From assembly GCF_036311905.1 (NCBI RefSeq), contig NZ_JAZDCH010000010.1, positions 62,001-126,000 on the forward strand: a stretch of DNA of 64,000 nucleotides. Reading direction: 5' to 3'. Below, one piece after another: positions 26,172 to 33,967 of this stretch. The translations under genes were made by a program, and so were the position numbers. The notes beneath the pieces were generated by a model. The model searched no databases. It had not been told where the DNA came from and was given only the letters and a program-made list of their open reading frames with translations. Positions within the stretch are counted from its first letter, which is position 1. Each line of letters opens with the position of its first letter. The DNA comes from Brachybacterium sp036311905. Lineage in GTDB: Bacteria; Actinomycetota; Actinomycetes; Actinomycetales; Dermabacteraceae.

Positions 26172-27421
26172 GCCCGCGCGCCGCCCTGGGCGTGGAGGAA
26201 GGCGACGAGGTCGGTGAGGACCTGGGGATCCGTCTCCGGCGGGACGCCGTGGCCGAGGTTCACCACGTGGCCGGGGGCCGCGGCGCCCGCGGCGAGCACC
26301 GCGCGGGCCTCGGCGAAGCGGGCCTCCTCGGCGGTGAACAGCACTGCCGGATCGATGTTGCCCTGCAGCGGGGTGCCCGCGGGGAGGAGCTCGAGCGCCC
26401 GGTCCAGGGGCAGCCGGTGGTCGACGCCCATCACGGTCGCTCCCGCGGCGTGCATCTCGGGCAGCAGGTGCGCGGCGCCGACGCCGAAGTGGATCCGCGG
26501 CACCGGCAGGTCGGCGACGTGCGCGAGCGCCGCGGCCGAGTGCTGCTGCACGTGCTCGAGGTACTGCGCGGCGCCGAGGGAGCCGACCCAGGAGTCGAAG
26601 AGCTGCACCGCGGAGGCGCCCGCGAGCACCTGGGCACGCAGGAAGCGGCCCGAGAGCTCGGCGACCCAGGCCGCGAGGCGCGCCCACAGCTCGGGGCGGT
26701 CGCGCATCAGGGCGCGGGTGCGCAGGTGGTCGCGGCTGGGCCCGCCCTCGACCAGGTAGCTGGCGACGGTGAAGGGGGCGCCGGCGAAGCCGATCAGCGG
26801 CGTGGTGCCGAGCTCGGCGACGGTGCGGCGCACCGCCTCGCGGATCGGCTCGAGGCCCGCCTCGTAGTCGTCCCCGAGGACGGGCAGGGCGTCGATGTCC
26901 GCCTCGGTGCGCAGCGGGTGCTCGACCACGGGCCCCACCCCGGACCGGATCTCCACGCCGAGGCCGGCCACGCGCACGGGCACGACGATGTCCGAGAAGA
27001 AGATCCCGGCGTCGACGCGGTGGCGGCGCACCGGCTGCACCGTGATCTCGGCGGCCATGTCGGGGCGCAGGCAGGAGTCGAGCATCGTCGTGCCCTCGCG
27101 CAGCGCCCGGTACTCGGGCAGCGAGCGGCCGGCCTGTCGCATGAACCACACGCTCGGCGCCGCCGCGGGATCCCGGTCACCTCGCAGCTCCCGCAGGAGA
27201 GAGGCGTCGGCCACACCGCCGCGAGCCTGCGGGCGGAGCGCCGGATGCTCGGCGGGGAGGGTCGAGGGGCCGTCCGACGGGGTCCCCGCCGGGGCCGGTC
27301 CCGGCTGCGCCGGGGCGCCCGCGAGGCTCTCGCCTGCACCGATCCGGGGATCTGACGACTGTCGCGATCGATCTGACGGGTTGTCCGCAAAAGTGCGCTC
27401 TGACGTGCTGTTCTGTTCCAT
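26168..27421 (-). CDS. hemE: Uroporphyrinogen decarboxylase
   Basis: Converts uroporphyrinogen III to coproporphyrinogen III. Motifs: WFMRQAGRSLPEYR (substrate-binding Arg loop), IFFSDIVVPVRVAGLGV, GFAGAPFTVASYLVEGG and the C-terminal VNLGHGVPPETDP. The ATG at 27421 has GGGGGCGCC before it and gives 417 residues, with a non-conserved Ser/Asp/Pro-rich extension of about 65 residues. The family normally starts just before ASLLRELRGD, so a GTG at 27214 is a serious alternative, in which case the 200 bases upstream would be the leader. First gene of the hem operon. Confidence 0.93.
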   Translation of the reverse strand: MEQNSTSERTFADNPSDRSRQSSDPRIGAGESLAGAPAQPGPAPAGTPSDGPSTLPAEHPALRPQARGGVADASLLRELRGDRDPAAAPSVWFMRQAGRSLPEYRALREGTTMLDSCLRPDMAAEITVQPVRRHRVDAGIFFSDIVVPVRVAGLGVEIRSGVGPVVEHPLRTEADIDALPVLGDDYEAGLEPIREAVRRTVAELGTTPLIGFAGAPFTVASYLVEGGPSRDHLRTRALMRDRPELWARLAAWVAELSGRFLRAQVLAGASAVQLFDSWVGSLGAAQYLEHVQQHSAAALAHVADLPVPRIHFGVGAAHLLPEMHAAGATVMGVDHRLPLDRALELLPAGTPLQGNIDPAVLFTAEEARFAEARAVLAAGAAAPGHVVNLGHGVPPETDPQVLTDLVAFLHAQGGARA

Positions 27422-27490
27422 GGCGCCCCCATTGTGCACACTCCCGCCGCCCGAGGCTCCCAGGTCGGGAGGGGCCTCGTCGGGCGGGCC

Positions 27491-27496
27491 TACACT
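27491..27496 (+). promoter_or_regulatory. -10 box TACACT of hemA (leaderless)
   Basis: TACACT ends 7 bases before the hemA ATG at 27504. No ribosome site precedes the start. The 82-base gap to hemE holds the divergent promoters. No clear -35 is seen. Confidence 0.5.
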
Positions 27497-27503
27497 GGCG
27501 ATC

Positions 27504-28925
27504 ATGCTCGCCGCTCTCCGCGCCACCCACGAGCACCTCGACCTCGACATGCTCGACGCCCTCACCCGGGACGCCGACTCCCTGCCGGCCGTGCTCGAGG
27601 AGCTCGCCCTCGAGCGCACCCGTCACGACGGCGGGGCGCCGCTGCTCGCCGGGCAGGTCGTGGTGAGCACCTGCAACCGCCTCGAGGTGTACCTCGACAC
27701 CGAGCGCTTCCATGAGGGGATCGAGCTCGTCATCGACGCGGTCACCCGCACCAGCGGCCTCGACCGCGAGGTGGTCTCGCTGTGCTTCGACGCCGCGATG
27801 GACGCCCCCGTCCCCCAGCACCTCTACGAGATGACCTCGGGGCTGCGCTCCCTCGTCGTCGGCGAGGCGGAGATCGCCGGGCAGGTGCGCCAGGCCTATG
27901 AGGTCGCGCGCCGCGGCGGACGCACCACCTCGATGCTCCACGACCTCTTCCAGCACGGCTTCCGCTGCGCCAAGCAGGTCGCGACCCAGGCCCCCGTCGG
28001 CGCCGCCGGCCGCTCCGGGGCGGCCGTCGCCCTCGACCGCGCCGCCGCGGCCCTCGGCGGGCTCGAGGGACGCAGCGCCCTGATCGTCGGCACGGGCGCC
28101 TACGCCCGCCTGGGTCTCGCCGAGCTCACCCGCCGCGGCGCCCGCGACCTGCGCGTCTTCTCCCCGTCGGGCCGCGCCCTCGGCTTCGCCCAGCGCCACG
28201 GCGCCCGGGCCGTCGAGGCCGGGGAGCTGGACGAGGCGCTCGCCGCCGCTGACCTCGTGCTGGCCTGCTCCGGGCGCGGCACCTCCCTCTTCCCCGAGCA
28301 GTTCCTCGGCGCGGGTGCGAGCGCGGGCGGTGTCGTCGTGCTCGACCTCGCCCTGCACTCCGACCTGCACCCGCTGGTGCGGCACCTCAAGGGCGTGACC
28401 GTGATCGGGCTCGCCGACCTCGCGACCGAGGCGGACCGGGCCGACGACCCCGCCCTCGCCACCGCCCGCGCCATCGTCGCCGAGAACGTCGAGGCCTTCC
28501 GGGTGCAGCAGGAGGTGCGGCGCATCGACCCCGCGATGGCCGCGCTGCGCCGCGAGGTCGCCGAGGCCGCGGACCTCGAGGTGGACCGGCTGCGCCGCGA
28601 GGTCTCTCCCGAGACGGCCGACCAGCTCGACCGATCCGTGCGCCGGATCCTCGCGAAGGTCATGCACCAGCCGGCCGAACGCGCCCGGCACCTCGCCGAG
28701 ACCGGTTTCGCCGACGACTACGTCGAGGCCTTCCACACCATCTTCGGCATCGACATCTCCGCCGGTCGGGAGGTGGCCCACGGCTCTGAGCAGGGCGGCG
28801 AGGGTGCCGTCCCCGCCGGATGGATGCGCGTGGACCGCACCGTGCCGCCCGCCGCGCTGTCCGGGGCGCTGCTCGCCCGCCTCTCCGGCCGCGCCGATGG
28901 CGGCGGGGTCAGCGGCGGCGCCTGA
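27504..28925 (+). CDS. hemA: Glutamyl-tRNA reductase
   Basis: 473 residues. Reduces glutamyl-tRNA to glutamate-1-semialdehyde, the committed step of the C5 pathway. The catalytic cysteine is in VVVSTCNRLEVYL; EMTSGLRSLVVGEAEIAGQVRQAY and the NADPH-binding ALIVGTGAYARLGLAEL follow; the C-terminal dimerisation region is present. The tail after GIDISAGREV is non-conserved. Divergent from the rest of the heme operon, with a leaderless arrangement. The last 17 bases overlap the end of the opposite-strand Cys-containing small gene. Confidence 0.96.
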   Translation: MLAALRATHEHLDLDMLDALTRDADSLPAVLEELALERTRHDGGAPLLAGQVVVSTCNRLEVYLDTERFHEGIELVIDAVTRTSGLDREVVSLCFDAAMDAPVPQHLYEMTSGLRSLVVGEAEIAGQVRQAYEVARRGGRTTSMLHDLFQHGFRCAKQVATQAPVGAAGRSGAAVALDRAAAALGGLEGRSALIVGTGAYARLGLAELTRRGARDLRVFSPSGRALGFAQRHGARAVEAGELDEALAAADLVLACSGRGTSLFPEQFLGAGASAGGVVVLDLALHSDLHPLVRHLKGVTVIGLADLATEADRADDPALATARAIVAENVEAFRVQQEVRRIDPAMAALRREVAEAADLEVDRLRREVSPETADQLDRSVRRILAKVMHQPAERARHLAETGFADDYVEAFHTIFGIDISAGREVAHGSEQGGEGAVPAGWMRVDRTVPPAALSGALLARLSGRADGGGVSGGA

Positions 28926-29322
28926 ACCAGGTGCGCGGGCCGCGTCGCGCGGGCTCGCTCGCAGGCTCGTCTGCAGGTTCCGGCTCCGGATCGGAGTCCG
29001 GCTCGGCCTCCAGCTCCTCGGCCGGTTCCGGGGCGTCGACGGTGAGCCCCTCCTCGTCCACCCAGGTGTCGCTCCAGCCGACGTCGGACTCGTCGCGCGG
29101 CCGGAAGGCGCGCCGCGGACCGAGCGCCTCGGCGACGTCCTCGAGCTCGATCTCCGCGGGGGCGCGCACCTCCTCGCCCCGATGCGGGACGGGGCAGGTC
29201 CAGAAATAGGGGCAGCCGGGGCAGCCGGCGGTCTCCTCGTCGGGCGCGGCCTCCCGCTGCATCTGGACGCCGTCCATCTGCTGCAGCAGCCGCAGACGGG
29301 CCTCGTAGGGGTTGACCTCCAT
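28909..29322 (-). CDS. Small acidic protein with CPGCPYFWTC cysteine cluster
   Basis: 137 residues, not recognised. The N-terminal part (MEVNPYEARLRLLQQMDGVQ) is followed by CPGCPYFWTCPVP at about residues 37-49, a CxxCx5C pattern that could hold a metal or an Fe-S centre. The second half is acidic, Pro/Glu-rich and probably disordered, ending in a basic RRGPRTWFRRRR tail. It starts 23 bases after the second HemD-like gene on the same strand, so the two may be co-transcribed. Lying in a heme locus, a role in iron or heme handling is possible but is only a guess. Confidence 0.7.
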   Translation of the reverse strand: MEVNPYEARLRLLQQMDGVQMQREAAPDEETAGCPGCPYFWTCPVPHRGEEVRAPAEIELEDVAEALGPRRAFRPRDESDVGWSDTWVDEEGLTVDAPEPAEELEAEPDSDPEPEPADEPASEPARRGPRTWFRRRR

Positions 29323-29344
29323 CAGCGTTCTCCCTCCGCCGCGC

Positions 29345-30094
29345 TCAGTCGTGCACGATCCGCGTGCCGAGCGCGGAGAGCACCGCCGTGGCGAGCTCCT
29401 CGGCCCCGGTCGAGCCCGCGACGGCGTGGACCACGAGGCCGCGGGCCTCGGCCGTCGCGGCCACCGCGTCGTCGGCCGCGACGACCCGGATGTCGCGATG
29501 GATGCCCAGGTGACCGGCGAGATCTGCGAGCAGGGTGCTGCGCAGCACGAGCGCGCCATAGGCGGGGCGCCGCAGATCCCGCACCAGCTGGGGGTCGAGG
29601 CCGACGGTGCGCACCCGCACGGCGAGCACGAGGGTGACGCGCGCCCCGGCCGCCTCGAGGGCGGGTCGCAGGGCGGGCGGGGTCGCGGTGGATCCCACGA
29701 GCAGGAGACGCTCCCCGGCGGTGGGGGAGAGGGCCGCAGCAAAGCCCGGGTCGGTCTCTTCCCGGTCGAGCACCCGGGCCTCCGGCACCCCGGCCGCGGC
29801 GAGCGCGGCGTCGGTCGCGGCGTCGGTGACGGCCACGGCGGTGCCCGCGGGGACGATCAGGTCCCCGCCCTCGCCGAGCACCTCGGCGGCACGGGGGCTC
29901 GTGACCACGAGGCGGTCGACCTCCCCGGCCGCGAGGGCGGCGAGGGCCGCGCGCAGGTCGCCGTCCCGCTGGGCGCGCAGCTCCACGAAGGGGGAGTGGT
30001 CGGTGGGGAGGCCCCGGGACCGCAGCGCGGCGAGCAGGTCGTCGGCGGCCCCGGCGGCGTCCGGCACCAGGACGGGGAGCGGGGCGACGGTCAT
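29345..30094 (-). CDS. Second uroporphyrinogen-III synthase (HemD) family protein
   Basis: 249 residues. Two alpha/beta domains with the HemD pattern: VLVPDAAGAADDLLAALRSRG, LVVTSPRAAEVL, VAVTDAATDAALAAAG, then GERLLLVGS and ALVLRSTLLADL. It is clearly different from the operon hemD and may be a diverged paralogue without the synthase role. ATG at 30094 with a GGATCCTCC-complement Shine-Dalgarno region just upstream. Co-directional with the Cys-cluster gene downstream. Confidence 0.75.
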   Translation of the reverse strand: MTVAPLPVLVPDAAGAADDLLAALRSRGLPTDHSPFVELRAQRDGDLRAALAALAAGEVDRLVVTSPRAAEVLGEGGDLIVPAGTAVAVTDAATDAALAAAGVPEARVLDREETDPGFAAALSPTAGERLLLVGSTATPPALRPALEAAGARVTLVLAVRVRTVGLDPQLVRDLRRPAYGALVLRSTLLADLAGHLGIHRDIRVVAADDAVAATAEARGLVVHAVAGSTGAEELATAVLSALGTRIVHD

Positions 30095-30165
30095 GGGATC
30101 CTCCGGGAGCGGGGCGATGGCACCTGCTCATTCTGCCCGACACGGGCTGTGCGGTCGCCGCCCCG

Positions 30166-30171
30166 TAGGAT
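30166..30171 (+). promoter_or_regulatory. Candidate -10 box TAGGAT of the 92-residue gene
   Basis: TAGGAT 62 bases before the ATG at 30234. The leader would carry GAGGAG 8 bases from the start. No convincing -35. Confidence 0.35.
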
Positions 30172-30233
30172 CGGGAATCGCCTTCCAGTTCCCGATCCGT
30201 CACCGATCCGATCCCGACCGCCGAGGAGACCCG

Positions 30234-30512
30234 ATGAGCACGCCCCAGGAGCGCCTCCACGAGGCCACCCGCCGCCTTCTCGAGCTGCTCAGGGCCGACG
30301 AGGCCACCACCGCGGAGACCCTCGCCGTGCGCGAGGAGCTCGCCCGGGCCACGGCCGACCTCGGCCACCTGCAGGACGCGTGGTACCAGGTCGACGAGCT
30401 GCGCAAGGACGCCCTGCGCACCCACGGCCCTGAGCATCCGGCGGCGGCCTCGGCGCGGGCGCTGCAGGCCGAGATCGAGGAGCGGGCACGGGCGGCGGGC
30501 GGCGGGGCCTGA
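30234..30512 (+). CDS. Small helical protein of unknown function
   Basis: 92 residues, charged and helical with heptad-like Leu spacing (ERLHEATRRLLELLRADEA, TLAVREELARATADLGHLQ). No signal or membrane segment. GAGGAG ribosome site. The helix-turn-helix repeat style is like short TPR-related proteins, but no family is recognised. It ends 5 bases before the stop of the convergent acyltransferase gene. Confidence 0.65.
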   Translation: MSTPQERLHEATRRLLELLRADEATTAETLAVREELARATADLGHLQDAWYQVDELRKDALRTHGPEHPAAASARALQAEIEERARAAGGGA

Positions 30513-30516
30513 GCCC

Positions 30517-32628
30517 TCACCAGCGGAAGCCGGCCTCCTCGAGGCGCGCCGCGACCGCGTCCTGCATCGAGGCGGCGTAGGTGCCGGTGAGGTGATCGCG
30601 GTCCAGGGAGACCCGCACGTTGCCGATCACCGGCGAGCAGACGCCCTCCGGACAGATCAGATCGTTGACGTCGAGCGGGGCGACCCCCTCCGGATGCTCC
30701 GCGAGCAGCGCCGCATCGGGCCGTTCGCGGGAGAGCGGCTCCGGCAGCGGGGAGGCGCACGAGGGGTCTTCGGCGCCCTTCTCCTCCGTGCAGGGCACCG
30801 GCTCGACCGCGAGGCGCGGCTGATCCCGCAGCGCGATCACCTCGATGCCGGCGGCGGTGAGGTCCCTCAGCGTGGTCTCCATCCCGGGCGTGACCGTCTC
30901 TTCGAGCTCCGCGGAGAGGAACGTGGAGTGGACCAGGACGGCGTCGGGCGAGACCCGCTCGATGTACTCGCGGGCCTGGGCGCTCCACGCATCGCAGTCG
31001 GGGGAGACCTCCGCGTCGGGGGCGTAGACGCATCCCCCCTTCCACAGCGTGATCAGGGTCCAGCCGTGCTCCCGGGCGAGCGGGATGAGGGCTCCGGTGA
31101 ACTGCTCGATGCGGGAGTTGCCGACGCTGATCACGACCTTCCCGTCCGGGTCGCCCTCGACGATGCCGCACGAGGTCCGCTTCGGCTCCGCGTCAGGCCG
31201 GGGCTCCAGGTCACCGGAGCAGAGCGTGCCGCTCACCACCCAGTCGCCGGGGACCGTGGCCGCCGACGGCAGCGGCGCGGCATCGGGGTCCGCGTCGGGA
31301 TGGACGGTGAAGCCCGGGTCCAGCACGCGGGCGCCGGGGTTGTCGGCGACCGCACGGGCCTCCGCCTCGCGCTGCTCGCCGAGCAGGTGCTCGCGCGCGC
31401 CGAGCATCGGGGCGAGCGCGAGGACGAGGCAGCTCGCGACCACGAGACCGCCGCGCCAGGCCCGGGCCCCCGCCCAGGGCCAGCGCCGGATCGGGGTGTC
31501 GACGAGTCGGGTGAGCAGCCCGGCGAGCACGAGCGAGGCGAGGATCAGAACCAGCCCGTCGAGCACTCCCGCGCGGGCCTTTCCCGCATGGGCCAGGTAC
31601 AGGGTGAGCAGCGGCCAGTGCACGAGGTAGAGGCCGTAGGAGACATCGCCCAGGCGCGCCGCCGGACGGCTCGAGAGCAGCCGGTCCACGCCCAGTCGGC
31701 TCCCCGTCGCTCCCGCCCACAGCACGAGCGCCGCCGCGGTGAGGGGCCAGGCGGCGATCCAGCCGGGGAACGCGCCCTGCACGTCCACGAGCAGGCCGCA
31801 GGAGAGCAGCCCCAGGATCCCCGCCCAGCCGGCCGCGACGCGCACGGGGGAGACGCGGGGCCGGGCCCGTCGGCCGCGGGAGCGCTCGCGCCGCTCCTCG
31901 AGGGCGGGCAGCGCGAGCCCCAGCAGCGAGCCGGCCGCGAACTCCCACAGCCGCGCGGCGGTGTCGAAGTAGGCGATCTCCTGCTGAGTGGCGGTCGAGA
32001 CCACCGACCAGGCGAAGGAGGCGACCAGCACGAGGGTGAAGACCACGGCGAGGACGGGGCGCACGGACCAGCGCCGCCAGCGAGCCACGAGCACCGCCGC
32101 GCCGATCAGCAGCGGCCACAGCAGGAACACCTGCCCCTGGATGGACAGAGACCAGAAGTGCTGGAAGGGCGAGGCGCCGACCTCCTCCGCCGCGTAGTAG
32201 TCCACGCCGCGCCGGATCAGCACCCAGTTCTGCACGTGCAGCACCGAGCCGATCGCGTCGGTGATCGCGGTCATCCAGCGCTCCGCGGGCAGCAGCAGGT
32301 ACACCCCGGCGAGGGTCGCGAGCGCCACCACCGTCGTGGGCGGCAGCAGCCGTTTGAAGGTCCGCGCCCAGTAGGCGAGCGGGGCCGTCGGCCGCCCCGC
32401 CCCGACCCGGCGCATGAACGTGCCCACCAGCAGGAAGGAGGAGAGGAAGAGGAAGACGTCCACGCCGCCGGAGACCCGGTCGAACCACACGTGGTAGAGG
32501 ACCACGAGGCCGATCGCGACGCCGCGGAGCCCGTGCAGCTCGGGCCGGAAGCGGCCCGCGTGCGAGGCGGGGTGAGCACCGACGCCGGCGGCTTCGGCGG
32601 GGGCGGGGGCGCGGGACGGGGAGGACAT
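30517..32628 (-). CDS. Acyltransferase-3 / SGNH membrane protein (OafA-like), copy 1
   Basis: 703 residues. An N-terminal acyltransferase-3 domain with about 10 helices (RPELHGLRGVAIGLVVLYHVW with the catalytic-type His, GVDVFLFLSSFL, FWSLSIQGQ) moves acyl groups across the membrane. A C-terminal extracellular SGNH domain shows ISVGNSRIEQF (block I with GNS) and DRDHLTGTYA (block V, D-x-x-H). Such fusions O-acetylate surface glycans or peptidoglycan. It follows the M18 gene by 19 bases in the same operon. Paralogous to the product of 36031-38529. Substrate unknown. Confidence 0.9.
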   Translation of the reverse strand: MSSPSRAPAPAEAAGVGAHPASHAGRFRPELHGLRGVAIGLVVLYHVWFDRVSGGVDVFLFLSSFLLVGTFMRRVGAGRPTAPLAYWARTFKRLLPPTTVVALATLAGVYLLLPAERWMTAITDAIGSVLHVQNWVLIRRGVDYYAAEEVGASPFQHFWSLSIQGQVFLLWPLLIGAAVLVARWRRWSVRPVLAVVFTLVLVASFAWSVVSTATQQEIAYFDTAARLWEFAAGSLLGLALPALEERRERSRGRRARPRVSPVRVAAGWAGILGLLSCGLLVDVQGAFPGWIAAWPLTAAALVLWAGATGSRLGVDRLLSSRPAARLGDVSYGLYLVHWPLLTLYLAHAGKARAGVLDGLVLILASLVLAGLLTRLVDTPIRRWPWAGARAWRGGLVVASCLVLALAPMLGAREHLLGEQREAEARAVADNPGARVLDPGFTVHPDADPDAAPLPSAATVPGDWVVSGTLCSGDLEPRPDAEPKRTSCGIVEGDPDGKVVISVGNSRIEQFTGALIPLAREHGWTLITLWKGGCVYAPDAEVSPDCDAWSAQAREYIERVSPDAVLVHSTFLSAELEETVTPGMETTLRDLTAAGIEVIALRDQPRLAVEPVPCTEEKGAEDPSCASPLPEPLSRERPDAALLAEHPEGVAPLDVNDLICPEGVCSPVIGNVRVSLDRDHLTGTYAASMQDAVAARLEEAGFRW

Positions 32629-32647
32629 CGTGGGAGTGCGGGTCCGT

Positions 32648-33967
32648 TCAGCCGCGGAGGAAGGAGGCGCAGGCCTGCTGCAGCAGCAGCGGATCCGCGG
32701 TCGCGCACATCTCGCGGGCCGAATGCATCGACAGCAGGGTGATGCCCACGTCGATCGTGGTCATCCCCAGGCGCGTCGCGGTGATCGGGCCGATGGTCGA
32801 GCCGCAGGGCATGGCGTTGTTCGAGACGAAGCTCTGATGGGGCACGCCCGCCCGCTCGCACGCCGCGACGAAGGCGGCGATGCCGACGGCGTCCGTCGCG
32901 TAGCGCTGGTTGGCGTTGATCTTCAGCATCGGTCCCTCGCCGAGGCGGGGCCGGGTGACGGGGTCGTGCCGCTCGGGGTAGTTGGGGTGCGCGGCGTGCC
33001 CCGCATCCGCCGAGAGCACGAGCGAGGAGGCGAGGACCTGGCGGCGGCTCGCCTCGTCCCCGCCGAGCGCGGCGTGGACCCGCACCAGCACGTCCTCGAG
33101 GAAGGGCCCGGCCGCGCCCGAGCGGGTCGCGGAGCCCACCTCCTCGTGGTCGTTGGCGACCAGCAGCGCGAGCGGCGCGGGACCCGCGGCGGTCTCCGCG
33201 CGGTCCCCGGCGGCGACCGCGATCAGCGCCTCCACCTCGGCGTGCACCGAGCTGAGGTTGTCCAGCCGCCCGGAGGCGAGGAACTCGTCGGAGGCACCGA
33301 AGAGCGCGGGCGCCTGGGAGTCGGCGGTGACCACGTCGAAGCCCACGATCTCGTCCCGTGCGACCCCGGCGCGCTCGGCCAGGACCTCGAGCACGTCGCC
33401 GGGGGCGAAGCCGAGCAGCGGCTGCATGTGCCGCTGCGGATCCAGGGTGAGGCCGTCCTTGGTGACGCCGCGGTCCAGGTGCACCGCGAGCTGGGGGACG
33501 CGCAGCAGGCCCGGGGTCTCCACGAGCACGGTGCGGCCGTCGGCGAGGGCGAGGTGGCCGGCGAGGCGCAGCTCGCGGTCGAGCCACGAGTTCAGCAGCG
33601 GCCCCCCGTAGATCTCGACGCCCACCTGGGCGAGACCCTCGCCGCCGAGGCGCGGGTTCGGCTTCAGCTTGAGGGCCGGGGAATCGGTGTGGGAGCCGAC
33701 GATCCGCAGCGGCGTCGCGGCGTCCGTGCCCTCCGGGGCGGACCAGGCGATGAGGGATCCGTCGCGGAGCACGTAGCGGTCCCCGGAGACGTCCTCGCGC
33801 TCCCAGCGGCGGGTCTCGACCAGCTCCGTGAAGCCCGCGGCCTCAAGCCGGCGCGCCGCCTCGCGGGCCGCATGGAAGCTCGAGGGGGAGGCGGTGACGA
33901 ACGCCCCGAGGTCCAGGGCGACGGTGCGGGCACGGGGGGAGGGCGCGGCGGCCGAGAAGGGGCTCAT
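32648..33967 (-). CDS. apeB: M18 family aminopeptidase
   Basis: 439 residues, cytosolic dodecameric zinc aminopeptidase family. Zinc-site and catalytic motifs: VGSHTDSPALKLKP, SGRLDNLSSVHA, VANDHEEVGSATRSG, LSADAGHAAHPN and ITLLSMHSAREM at the C-terminus. Full length. ATG at 33967 overlaps the stop of the upstream membrane protein (ATGA). A far longer open reading through the upstream genes is antisense shadow. Housekeeping peptide turnover; its place among envelope genes is probably not functional. Confidence 0.94.
   Translation of the reverse strand: MSPFSAAAPSPRARTVALDLGAFVTASPSSFHAAREAARRLEAAGFTELVETRRWEREDVSGDRYVLRDGSLIAWSAPEGTDAATPLRIVGSHTDSPALKLKPNPRLGGEGLAQVGVEIYGGPLLNSWLDRELRLAGHLALADGRTVLVETPGLLRVPQLAVHLDRGVTKDGLTLDPQRHMQPLLGFAPGDVLEVLAERAGVARDEIVGFDVVTADSQAPALFGASDEFLASGRLDNLSSVHAEVEALIAVAAGDRAETAAGPAPLALLVANDHEEVGSATRSGAAGPFLEDVLVRVHAALGGDEASRRQVLASSLVLSADAGHAAHPNYPERHDPVTRPRLGEGPMLKINANQRYATDAVGIAAFVAACERAGVPHQSFVSNNAMPCGSTIGPITATRLGMTTIDVGITLLSMHSAREMCATADPLLLQQACASFLRG

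Noticed and set aside
27422..27503. Riboswitch or heme-responsive leader upstream of hemA
   Set aside because: The 82-base gap has no conserved aptamer-like structure that I recognise, and hemA appears leaderless.
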